A DNA stretch of 64,000 bases from Candidatus Cloacimonadota bacterium (lineage in GTDB: Bacteria > Muiribacteriota > UBA6191): positions 62,001-126,000 of the forward strand of contig JAGSHD010000002.1 in NCBI GenBank assembly GCA_023954715.1, given 5' to 3'. The stretch's first letter is position 1. Each line of letters begins with the position of its first letter. A model generated the notes under the pieces. That model searched no databases, had not been told where the DNA came from, and saw nothing but the letters and a program-made list of their open reading frames with translations. Both the position numbers and the translations under genes were made by a program. Below are positions 7,571 to 15,154 of this stretch, piece after piece.

Positions 7571-7645
7571 CTATTTCCAAATGTAAATAGTTTTTCTGTT
7601 TTTTACTGATAAAAACCCCATATTAATAGGCTTTGTACTTTTCAT
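7571..7645 (-). CDS. Possible 24-residue peptide gene
   Basis: The 418-bp gap between ridA and the gene at 7849 holds a minus-strand ORF, MKSTKPINMG through WK. It is preceded by a good SD (AGGTGG) and by a possible promoter (TTGATT-N17-TACAAA), and is followed by the possible terminator at 7523-7568. The peptide is basic, with no recognisable family or membrane segment. The co-occurrence of promoter, SD and terminator is the only support; the ORF is short enough to be chance. Confidence 0.25.
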   Translation of the reverse strand: MKSTKPINMGFLSVKNRKTIYIWK

Positions 7646-7779
7646 AATCACCACCTAGTTTTGATAAAAACTTTTCAGGTATTTTGTATTTTCGTATTAC
7701 AGGAAAATCAATTCTGGATGGACATATAACCCTAGTATTTCTCTATTGTAAAATACCACAAAAAATACCCTTATTGGAT

Positions 7780-7807
7780 TTGATTAACTTGTCTGTTTAA
7801 GTATATA
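7780..7807 (+). promoter_or_regulatory. Sigma-70 promoter for the 7849 / P5C dehydrogenase operon
   Basis: TTGATT (7780-7785) and TATATA (7802-7807) are separated by 16 nt. The box context (GTTTAAGTATATAC) closely resembles the promoter at 31666 (GTTTAGTATATAC). Confidence 0.5.
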
Positions 7808-7848
7808 CTGCCCAAAAAAACTATAACTTAGATATTTATGTTGAAACT

Positions 7849-8271
7849 ATGGCAAATTCAGATCTTCAAAAGCTTAATTCTATTTTTTTAGATGGAAAAA
7901 TGATTGATGAAAGTACTTTTTATATTAGCTTTTGGAATCAAGAAGTTTTTGTCAAAACCTCCGATGAAGGTTATCAGCTATTCATCAATTTTGAATTTAA
8001 CCTCGATGAATCTCAAAACCTAATCTTAAACAAAGCCAAATTAATGGGTCTGTTAGGATTTCATTATTATCACCCTATCTCTTTAAATTCAAAAGCGATT
8101 AAATTGAGGGTACTTAATAACCCAAAACTAAAAACACAATTTGTAGCTCTTGCGGCTACTTCAAACGATATAAAAATTGCTATTGATGCATTCAATCAAT
8201 GTCATCTAGATATGACCATGAGTGCCATTGAAGCGTTAAACAAGATGAATGAAAAACATCAGTTAATATAA
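7849..8271 (+). CDS. Hypothetical protein upstream of P5C dehydrogenase
   Basis: 140 residues, soluble, no signal peptide. I do not recognise the family. The pattern is mixed alpha/beta: short strands such as TFYISFWNQEVFVKT and YQLFINFEFNL, then C-terminal helices (NDIKIAIDAFNQCHLDM). It ends 10 nt before the P5C dehydrogenase start and shares its promoter, so it may be an accessory or regulator of that enzyme; this rests on position only. Confidence 0.75.
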   Translation: MANSDLQKLNSIFLDGKMIDESTFYISFWNQEVFVKTSDEGYQLFINFEFNLDESQNLILNKAKLMGLLGFHYYHPISLNSKAIKLRVLNNPKLKTQFVALAATSNDIKIAIDAFNQCHLDMTMSAIEALNKMNEKHQLI

Positions 8272-8281
8272 GGAGCCAATT

Positions 8282-9913
8282 ATGAGTAACGGAATTTTCA
8301 CACTTCCAATCCCAAAAAACGAGCCAATCAGTCAGTATGGTGCAAATACAGAAGAAAGAGAAGCACTTCAGGCACAATTGAAAGACTATCGTTCAGAAGT
8401 AATTGATATACCAATGTATATCGATGGTAAAGATGTAAGAACTGATAATTTTGGTGAAAGTCGATGCCCTCATGATCACCAACATCTTTTAGCTAAATTT
8501 CACAAAGCTACTACACAAAATATCCATGATGCAATTGATACTGCTTTAGCAGCTAGAAAAAAATGGGCTGCCCTTCCATGGGAGAACAGAGCTGCAGTTT
8601 TTTTAAGAGCAGCTGAGCTTATTACTACTACTTATAGATACAAAATTAATGCTGCTACTATGTTAACTCAATCAAAAAATGCTTTCCAAGCTGAGATTGA
8701 TTCTGTATGTGAATTTGCTGATTTTTTAAGATTCAACGTTAAATACATGGAGGAAATCTATACAGAACAGCCACCAGAAAACTCACCTGGATGTTGGAAC
8801 AGAGTAGAATATAGAGGACTAGAAGGTTTTGTTTTAGCTATTACCCCTTTTAACTTTACAGCAATCGCAGGAAACCTACCTTCTTGTGCTGCTATGATGG
8901 GAAATGTAGTTGTTTGGAAGCCTTCTGATACACAAGTTTACTCTGCTAAGGTAATCATTGATATTTTTAAAGAAGCTGGATTGCCAGATGGTGTGATTAA
9001 TGTTGTTTATGGTGTAGATCAAGAAATTTCTGATATTGCCGGTACTCACCCTGAGTTGGCAGGGGTACATTTTACTGGTTCTACTAATGTTTTTAGAAGT
9101 TTTTATAAGTTGATTGGGGACAATATCAGTACTTATAAGTCTTATCCAAGAATAGTTGGTGAAACAGGTGGAAAAGATTTTATTGTTGCTCACCCTTCTT
9201 TTGATGACATTGATGCTTTATCTACTGCTTTAGTTAGAGGCTCCTTTGAGTTTCAAGGTCAAAAGTGTTCGGCTGCTTCTAGAGCCTATATTCCAAAAAG
9301 CCTTTGGCCACAGCTAAAAGCTAAAATGGGAGAACAACTAGCTACAATAAAGGTTGGTCCAACTGAAGACTTTTCAAACTTTGTTAATGCCGTTATCGAC
9401 AAAAGAGCTTTTGATAAGATTTCTGGTTTTATTGATAAAGCTAAAGCTTCTGATGAAGCAGAGATTATTTTTGGCGGATCTTACGACGATTCAAAAGGAT
9501 ATTTTATCGACCCAACAGTAGTACTATGTTCTAACCCTCACTTTACTACAATGGTAGACGAAATTTTTGGACCTGTTTTATCTGTATATGTGTATGAGGA
9601 TGATCAATTCGAAGAAACACTTAAATTGGTAGACACATCAACTCAATACGCACTTACTGGATCTATTATGTCTAAGTGTAGATATGGTGTACAAACTGCC
9701 TTAGAAGCTCTAGAGCACTCAGCTGGTAACTTTTATATCAATGACAAATGTACTGGTGCAGTTGTGGGTCAACAACCGTTTGGTGGATCACGAGCCTCTG
9801 GTACTAATGATAAAGCCGGATCAAAAGCTAATCTTCAACGATGGGTCAGCACAAGAACCATCAAAGAAGTTTTAGTACCTGCTACTGAATATACTTATCC
9901 CTTCTTAGGATAA
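8282..9913 (+). CDS. 1-pyrroline-5-carboxylate dehydrogenase (ALDH4 type)
   Basis: 543 residues, an NAD-dependent aldehyde dehydrogenase that oxidises glutamate semialdehyde (in equilibrium with P5C) to glutamate, the last step of proline and ornithine breakdown. Visible motifs are the cofactor region ITPFNFTAIAGNLP, VGETGGKDFIV, the catalytic Cys329 in FQGQKCSAASRA and the C-terminal QQPFGGSRASGTNDK. The length and GETGGKDF/GTNDK signatures fit the single-function mitochondrial-like ALDH4 group rather than bifunctional PutA. SD AAGGAG lies 7 nt before the ATG. The ornithine aminotransferase at 33.5 kb would supply its substrate. Confidence 0.95.
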   Translation: MSNGIFTLPIPKNEPISQYGANTEEREALQAQLKDYRSEVIDIPMYIDGKDVRTDNFGESRCPHDHQHLLAKFHKATTQNIHDAIDTALAARKKWAALPWENRAAVFLRAAELITTTYRYKINAATMLTQSKNAFQAEIDSVCEFADFLRFNVKYMEEIYTEQPPENSPGCWNRVEYRGLEGFVLAITPFNFTAIAGNLPSCAAMMGNVVVWKPSDTQVYSAKVIIDIFKEAGLPDGVINVVYGVDQEISDIAGTHPELAGVHFTGSTNVFRSFYKLIGDNISTYKSYPRIVGETGGKDFIVAHPSFDDIDALSTALVRGSFEFQGQKCSAASRAYIPKSLWPQLKAKMGEQLATIKVGPTEDFSNFVNAVIDKRAFDKISGFIDKAKASDEAEIIFGGSYDDSKGYFIDPTVVLCSNPHFTTMVDEIFGPVLSVYVYEDDQFEETLKLVDTSTQYALTGSIMSKCRYGVQTALEALEHSAGNFYINDKCTGAVVGQQPFGGSRASGTNDKAGSKANLQRWVSTRTIKEVLVPATEYTYPFLG

Positions 9914-9920
9914 TCAAAAT

Positions 9921-9964
9921 AAAAAATAGCCCCACATCTTTTATAGATGTGGGGCTATTTTTTT
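9921..9964 (+). terminator. Strong terminator after P5C dehydrogenase
   Basis: AAAAATAGCCCCACATCT pairs perfectly with AGATGTGGGGCTATTTTT around a 5-nt loop, followed by T residues. It is symmetrical enough to work on both strands. Confidence 0.93.
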
Positions 9965-10110
9965 ACTTAAATTATAAATAAGGCAACTATTCAACTACAA
10001 CTTTTCAATGTCTTTACAAAGGCTGATTACACCTAGCTGCATCAATAACAAAAAGTTTGTATGCTCCTCAACTTTTATCGAAGAGACCTCCTGAATAATT
10101 ACGTCCTATT

Positions 10111-11187
10111 TTAATGTTCTACTTCTATCACAATAGGAGCATGATCCGATAAAAATAACTCCCTATTTTTTAATCGATCAGGACGCGTTTTATGATTATG
10201 CTGAATCATAGTTTTAAAAAAGTGAAAGAAGTTATTTTTAGATGGCTTTACAATGCCCTTTCCTTTTTTTAAACCATGTGATGTGAATATGAAGTCTATG
10301 ACCTGGGCTTCGCCTTTATATACATATGTACCTTCATTTTTATCATAAGATACAGAATCCCATAATATTGAATCTTTAGCACCTTGATATAAAGTAGATA
10401 ATGAATCTAAACCCAATTGCTTTTCTTTTTCATCCATACCCATAGAGTCATTCATGTCTCCTAAAACAAAGATATCCTCAAAGTCAGAGTCTACTACTTC
10501 TAGTCGCTCTCGAATCATCATTTGATGTACATTATTTTGCATTCTAGCTTTCAACGCCTTTTTGTCCGACCGAGCAAATTTAGACTTTGGATAAGTAGCA
10601 ATCAATTTATACCAATGCTTAGGATCACTTTTTAAAGAAACATCAAACTCAATCGGAAACCTACTCCACCAAAACTTGGTTGGCTTACCCTCATAATCTA
10701 CTGTTTTATTTGGAGGAAATGGATACATCAAATTATCAGCTGTAACATCTTTTTTATCTAACGCTTCATACCTTCTAATATTGAACTTAGATTTATCCAC
10801 TAATGCCATAACTTGTTGATTATAATAATACTTTTTATTTTTAACTACAGGAGCATTATGAACAACAGCGTATCGATCATTTAAGTTTTCACGAACGAAT
10901 CTTTTTACTACTTCTGGATCATTAGGCGACTCACATATAATTAATACATCTGAATCTAAATACTTGATATATCGCGCTAAATACTCGGCACTTAAACGGT
11001 CAAACTCTCTCTCTATTTTTCTGCTAGGCGGGTTTTTCATCTTTTTAAATAAGGGCTTACGAATATTATTTTCAAACAAGGCTGCTGAAAAATAGATATT
11101 TGCCAAACCTACTTTAAATTTTTCTTTGGCTTGGACATAGTTTACAAACGATAATGATATCAAAAGACAAGCAATTAAACTTCTCAT
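10111..11187 (-). CDS. Secreted endonuclease/exonuclease/phosphatase (EEP) family protein
   Basis: 358 residues. MRSLIACLLISLSFVNYVQA is a Sec signal peptide, so the protein is probably periplasmic or secreted. The EEP fold is indicated by VLIICESPND (metal-binding Glu), FVLGDMNDSMGMD (the GDxN motif) and a C-terminal LSDHAPIVIEV (catalytic Asp-His). Such enzymes hydrolyse phosphodiesters in nucleic acids or lipids; the substrate cannot be told. SD GGAG is 5 nt before the ATG. A single gene with its own promoter. Confidence 0.82.
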   Translation of the reverse strand: MRSLIACLLISLSFVNYVQAKEKFKVGLANIYFSAALFENNIRKPLFKKMKNPPSRKIEREFDRLSAEYLARYIKYLDSDVLIICESPNDPEVVKRFVRENLNDRYAVVHNAPVVKNKKYYYNQQVMALVDKSKFNIRRYEALDKKDVTADNLMYPFPPNKTVDYEGKPTKFWWSRFPIEFDVSLKSDPKHWYKLIATYPKSKFARSDKKALKARMQNNVHQMMIRERLEVVDSDFEDIFVLGDMNDSMGMDEKEKQLGLDSLSTLYQGAKDSILWDSVSYDKNEGTYVYKGEAQVIDFIFTSHGLKKGKGIVKPSKNNFFHFFKTMIQHNHKTRPDRLKNRELFLSDHAPIVIEVEH

Positions 11188-11226
11188 AGTGGCTCCATAA
11201 CATGGTTATTTAGTGATTGGTGAAGA

Positions 11227-11255
11227 ATTATACTAAACCGTTTAGGGAACATCAA
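11227..11255 (-). promoter_or_regulatory. Sigma-70 promoter of the EEP gene
   Basis: On the minus strand TTGATG (11250-11255) is 17 nt from a perfect TATAAT (11227-11232). Confidence 0.6.
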
Positions 11256-11314
11256 TTTGTGAAGAAACATTTTTAAACTATCTGTAGTCTTAGTTTAAAA
11301 CAATTATTTATGAT

Positions 11315-11809
11315 TTATGATTGAAAAGAGAGTACATATATTGACTGCTCTTCACCAAAGCGCTCAAGCTTTGAATCAAGATGAAAACCTAAGTTTTCTA
11401 AAAGATTGATTGATCTTACATTTTTAGACTGCGTTTCTGCGAGTACTCTTTTGTGTTTTAAATCCAAAAAACTATAATCAATTAAAACTTTAACTACTTC
11501 AAAAGCATAGCCTTTACTAAATTGACTTGATAGTAATTGGTACGAGACTTCAATATCTTCTTGATTGTGATACTTACTTAAACTTACTAAGCCAATCAAC
11601 GATCCATTAGATACTTCTTTAACCAGCCAGTGAAAACTATCATCACTACTCATCAAATTTTCAAACTTTACTCTAAACTCATCAGATTCAATCACTCCAC
11701 CTAAAAACAATCTTGTTGTAGAGTCGGAGTAAATTATTTGTACATCGCTGTAATCTCTCTTTGATAAAGGTCGTAGAGTACACCTAGCTGTCTTAAAAAC
11801 TTTATTCAT
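11315..11809 (-). CDS. GNAT family N-acetyltransferase (RimJ/RimL-like)
   Basis: 164 residues. It starts with TARCTLRPLSKRDYSDV, typical of RimJ/RimL-like acetyltransferases. It continues with LIGLVSLSKY and ends with a fold consistent with acetyl-CoA binding (QFSKGYAFEVVKVLIDYSF ... AETQSKNVRSINLLENLGF). The substrate, protein N-terminus or small amine, cannot be predicted. SD AGGGAG is 8 nt before the ATG. It starts about 75 nt downstream of the probable small-RNA terminator at 11886-11924, so that RNA could alternatively be its leader. Confidence 0.88.
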   Translation of the reverse strand: MNKVFKTARCTLRPLSKRDYSDVQIIYSDSTTRLFLGGVIESDEFRVKFENLMSSDDSFHWLVKEVSNGSLIGLVSLSKYHNQEDIEVSYQLLSSQFSKGYAFEVVKVLIDYSFLDLKHKRVLAETQSKNVRSINLLENLGFHLDSKLERFGEEQSIYVLSFQS

Positions 11810-11885
11810 GCTTCGAACTCCCTAACCCTTTTGCAACCTATCTCAAATCTCACAAACACTGCTTAGCTAAAACTAAATAAAAACG

Positions 11886-11924
11886 AAAAACGCACTCAAA
11901 TAAAAATTATTCGAATGCGTTTTT
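11886..11924 (-). terminator. Terminator of the GGA-rich small RNA
   Basis: AAAAACGCATTCGAATA pairs along all 17 positions (two G-U) with TATTTGAGTGCGTTTTT around a 5-nt loop, ending in T residues. Confidence 0.85.
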
Positions 11925-12014
11925 ACATGAAAAAAGCCATCTTCCGTTAGTCAGTGTCCTTGTTTCCTGAATTCCGTCTGATGGCTTTTCGCTTCCATTT
12001 GGTTGTTAAGTTCC
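11886..12014 (-). ncRNA. Putative GGA-rich small RNA (CsrB/RsmY-like)
   Basis: A strong promoter upstream and a 17-bp terminator define a transcript of about 130 nt in a 321-bp gap. Six GGA motifs fall within about 75 nt (complements of TCC at 12012, 11994, 11973, 11965, 11957 and 11943), in contexts UGGAA, AUGGAAG, ACGGAA, CAGGAA, AAGGAC and ACGGAAG. Four lie in the ~38-nt apical region closed by a 10-bp stem, AAAAGCCATC/GATGGCTTTT. Dense (A/C)NGGA motifs exposed in loops are the hallmark of RNAs that sequester CsrA/RsmA. No csrA gene is in the window. Alternative: a leader/attenuator of the GNAT gene downstream. Confidence 0.55.
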
Positions 12015-12020
12015 ACATAC

Positions 12021-12049
12021 ATAGTATGTTATATTGAGCCCTGTGTCAA
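12021..12049 (-). promoter_or_regulatory. Promoter of the GGA-rich small RNA
   Basis: On the minus strand a perfect TTGACA (12044-12049), 17 nt, then TACTAT (12021-12026). It is one of the strongest -35 boxes seen in the window. The predicted start is near 12014. Confidence 0.7.
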
Positions 12050-12130
12050 CAATTATTTTTAAATTATTTAATTTATTTTTTTGCGCTTCATCTATAATAC
12101 TTCTAAACCCTTTATTTTAAGGGATTTAGT

Positions 12131-13177
12131 TTATTTTCCTAACCCAAGAATAATATTTCCATCTTCAATAAATTTAAAAATTAAGTGAATGAAATTTAGA
12201 TGTAGTTCTTCTAAGTTTCGAAATCCTCCATATTCTGATCTATTTTTAATATCTGCTTTTAAAACACCTGCCGCAACATCACTCATACTTTTAGATACTA
12301 AAGTTTGTACTGTATCTGGTTCATGTACTAAGATTTCTACCAGATGTTCATAGTCAATTTGAGAAATCAAGGCTTGCATAGAGCTTTTACTAAGATTTTT
12401 TAGAATAAACTCTATAGAAAGATTTTTTGAAACTTGCCCACTATGCCTAACTAACTCATGGGATGATTCATTAGTATTTTTACAGTCTTTGATTGAACTT
12501 AACTCTTTTTCGGGAGGATCTGTTGGATAAAAAAAGTCATTATGACTCAAACAGTCTAATTTTCGTTGAGTGATTACAGGGTTGTCCCCTTGTTCAATAG
12601 ATAATATCCCAATCAAAATTAGCTCTAAAGTTTGTCGAAACTCTTTTAAAACACTCATTTTTTTCTGATTTAGCAATAAAATTACATCGCCAGGATTTAC
12701 TTCACTAACAAATAGCTCTTGAGCATAAAGACAAAACAGCTTTACAGAAACACTCAAATTTAATTCATCTACTTTTAATATAGAGCTTGGCCAGTTTTTT
12801 ATTAATGAGCAACAGGCTACATGCCCTTCATCATCAATAGACAAGTTAGAGAAACTATGTGATTTTATAGTCAAATCTACTACTTTTTCTGATTTTTGCC
12901 CATACACGGCTAAACTACCAGCTATAATTAAATTGATTTGACCATCTATGTATGAAACTAAACTACTTACTCTTTGATTTGCAATTTGTTTAAAATCCTC
13001 AAAGCAATATCCTTCGATAATCATTCTTAAACACTCTTGAATAAATCCTTCTTTATCTTCGAGTTGATCCTTCAAAGCAAGGAGACCATGAGTTCTTGAA
13101 AACTCAGATAACTCGACTAACTCCTTGATATATTCAATTTTTTTTTGAGGATCCAAATTTAAAGTGCGTTTGTTCAT
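12131..13177 (-). CDS. Soluble MotA-like/FliG-like hybrid protein
   Basis: 348 residues, no clear transmembrane segment. Residues ~10-75 match the cytoplasmic loop of the MotA stator (KELVELSEFSRTHGLLALKD, then QECLRMIIEGYCFEDF). Residues ~180-207 match the MotA C-terminal segment (LILIGILSIEQGDNPVITQ). Residues ~245-348 resemble the FliG middle and C-terminal domains: SMQALISQIDYEHLVEIL, MSDVAAGVLKADI and a final FIHLIFKFIEDGNIILG, like FliG's end helix. The membrane helices of MotA are absent and the space between the MotA pieces is unrelated. A soluble protein carrying both sides of the stator-rotor interface could tune or brake the motor (inference). It has its own sigma-70 promoter. Confidence 0.6.
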   Translation of the reverse strand: MNKRTLNLDPQKKIEYIKELVELSEFSRTHGLLALKDQLEDKEGFIQECLRMIIEGYCFEDFKQIANQRVSSLVSYIDGQINLIIAGSLAVYGQKSEKVVDLTIKSHSFSNLSIDDEGHVACCSLIKNWPSSILKVDELNLSVSVKLFCLYAQELFVSEVNPGDVILLLNQKKMSVLKEFRQTLELILIGILSIEQGDNPVITQRKLDCLSHNDFFYPTDPPEKELSSIKDCKNTNESSHELVRHSGQVSKNLSIEFILKNLSKSSMQALISQIDYEHLVEILVHEPDTVQTLVSKSMSDVAAGVLKADIKNRSEYGGFRNLEELHLNFIHLIFKFIEDGNIILGLGK

Positions 13178-13215
13178 TTTGATTTATTCCAAAGGGTTAA
13201 ATTGATAGGCTTCTC

Positions 13216-13244
13216 ATTTTAGATTGAATCGAATCGTTAGTCAA
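13216..13244 (-). promoter_or_regulatory. Sigma-70 promoter of the MotA/FliG-like gene
   Basis: TTGACT (13239-13244), 17 nt, TAAAAT (13216-13221) on the minus strand. No sigma-28 signature is present. Confidence 0.6.
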
Positions 13245-13347
13245 AGATATAGAAATAAGATTCTCCCTTTCAATTCACTTTATTATTTTGTATTTTGTTT
13301 TTCTAGGTATTTTTTATACAATCAAACTAGACTCGATTAGATCTTCA

Positions 13348-13376
13348 TTGCATTTCTCAATTCTTGTAAGTAAAAT
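13348..13376 (+). promoter_or_regulatory. Sigma-70 promoter of gshA
   Basis: TTGCAT (13348-13353), 17 nt, TAAAAT (13371-13376). Confidence 0.5.
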
Positions 13377-13435
13377 CCAATTATAGAGACATATATTACA
13401 CAATAAGTTTACGGCACACCAAATTAAGGATTTTT

Positions 13436-14740
13436 ATGTTAGAAGTATTAAGCAATTATATCAAAAGTGGAGCAAAACCAATTGAAGATCATAAAATCGG
13501 TGCTGAGTATGAGCTGATCTCTATTACAAAAGATTTAACTCCAGTAAGTTTCACAGAAAAACCATCTATCATGTGTGTCTTAAAGAGCCTACAATCAAGA
13601 TATAAATTAGAGTCAGGTGAAGTAATTAACGACAAGCTCTTCTCCTTAAAAGCTAAAGTTGGATCCATAACAATAGAGCCTGGATGTCAAATAGAACTCA
13701 GTGCTACTCCTAGAAAGACACTGAATGAGCTACAAGAAGATCTAAATAAATATCTAACGGCCCTTAAAGATATTGGGAATAATTGTAATATTAGTTTTTT
13801 AGCTAGTCCTACAAACCCATATTTACATCCCGAACAAATTCCGCTGCTGCCAAAAGAGAGATATCAAATCATGAATCGGCTCTTTGAATCCACAGGTACT
13901 CACGGAAAGTATATGATGAGAGCAAGTACATCTATTCAAGTCTGTATCGACTATACAGACCCAACAGATCTAATGAAAAAGTATGTACTTAGTTTATATC
14001 TAAGTCCATTTGCTAAGGCGCTTTTCTCATCTTCTCCATTTATCGCAGGTAAAAAAACACCTTATCTTTCGTTACGTTCTCATATCTGGAATAACGTTGA
14101 TCCAGATCGACAAGGCTTACCTCCTCAGTTAATGAAAAAAGATCTCAGTCTTGATGAGTATTGCCAATATATCTTAGACCTTAAACCCATGTTTATCTCA
14201 GAAAATGGTACATACAAAGCTCTAAATAAAGGTGGATTTTTAGGCTCGTATCCTGAGTTTGAAAACCAAGAGGATGCATTTAATAAACTCTTTTTACACA
14301 TGAGCCAAACTTTTATCGAAACACGAATCAATCAATATCTCGAGTTTCGATCTACAGATTCTCAGCTACCTCAATTTCAAATGTGTGTACCTGCCTTTTA
14401 TAAAGGACTCTTTTCTTCAAGTAGCATTATGGATCAAGCCTATGAGATTATTAAGGACTTTTCAATAGATGATATCCAACAGTTAATGCTAGATATTCCT
14501 ACAACAGCGATCCATACACCAGTTAAATCCGTTAAAGTTATAGACTATTTAAAGGACTTATTGCACTTATCTCATAAAGGTCTAAAAGAAACTAGTTCTA
14601 CTAATGAAGAAAAGTTTTTAGAGCCAATTATGCAGCTTGTTTTAGAGGACTCTTATTGTCCAAGCGATTACATACTAAGGGCATACAAAAAAGATTATAA
14701 CGAAGACCTTTTATCCATGTTTGATTTCTTTTCAATATAA
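13436..14740 (+). CDS. gshA: Glutamate-cysteine ligase (GCS2/plant type)
   Basis: 434 residues. It condenses glutamate and cysteine with ATP to gamma-glutamylcysteine, the first step of glutathione synthesis. The N-terminus HKIGAEYELISI is the GxExE-type metal/ATP motif, and SITIEPGCQIELSATPRKTL is the strongly conserved core of the GCS2 (plant/alphaproteobacterial) class. MMRASTSIQVCIDY, SLRSHIWNNVDP and QYLEFRSTDSQLP also fit. It belongs to the plant-type class, not the E. coli GshA class. SD AAGGA lies 7 nt before the ATG. It stands alone, 35 kb from gshB. No hairpin terminator is visible after it. Confidence 0.92.
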   Translation: MLEVLSNYIKSGAKPIEDHKIGAEYELISITKDLTPVSFTEKPSIMCVLKSLQSRYKLESGEVINDKLFSLKAKVGSITIEPGCQIELSATPRKTLNELQEDLNKYLTALKDIGNNCNISFLASPTNPYLHPEQIPLLPKERYQIMNRLFESTGTHGKYMMRASTSIQVCIDYTDPTDLMKKYVLSLYLSPFAKALFSSSPFIAGKKTPYLSLRSHIWNNVDPDRQGLPPQLMKKDLSLDEYCQYILDLKPMFISENGTYKALNKGGFLGSYPEFENQEDAFNKLFLHMSQTFIETRINQYLEFRSTDSQLPQFQMCVPAFYKGLFSSSSIMDQAYEIIKDFSIDDIQQLMLDIPTTAIHTPVKSVKVIDYLKDLLHLSHKGLKETSSTNEEKFLEPIMQLVLEDSYCPSDYILRAYKKDYNEDLLSMFDFFSI

Positions 14741-14763
14741 ATTGATTCTTTTTTTAACAAGGC

Positions 14764-14791
14764 TTGCACGCTATCATTGTTTTGGTAGAAT
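14764..14791 (+). promoter_or_regulatory. Promoter of the der operon
   Basis: TTGCAC (14764-14769), 16 nt, TAGAAT (14786-14791). If used, the der leader would be about 355 nt. I see no further clear structure or credible small ORF in 14800-15154. Confidence 0.5.
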
Positions 14792-15154
14792 GCACGGTTA
14801 ATATTAGGACGAACTACTCTAAAAATATTCAAAATCCAAGGCATCAAGCCTAAGGATCACTCTAGATAATTTAAAGTTTCAGCTACTTTCTCGATTCAAT
14901 CTTTACATTGATCAATACTGTTATGACAACTACACATCAAAAATGTCTTAAGTGAGCAAGGATATATAAGCATAGAAAGCTCTTCTTATAATTTATAAAA
15001 TAATTCATATGCACTGGTGTGGCATATAGGATTTTTTAAGGCTCTGATTCATATCCCTAAAAAATCTAAACTGCACTCCCCTTTTAATTCAAACTCATCT
15101 AGGGCCCAGTACATTTACAAAGACAATGAATCATCAATTGAGGATCAATTTATT

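Noticed and set aside
11943-11978. Guanidine-II (mini-ykkC) riboswitch suggested by two ACGG motifs
   Set aside because: The ACGG motifs are not in the loops of two small GC stems as that riboswitch requires, and no guanidine exporter or related gene is downstream.
15017-15154. N-terminal extension of Der
   Set aside because: The extra 46 residues match nothing in Der, and the ATG at 15155 has an SD and gives the standard N-terminus.
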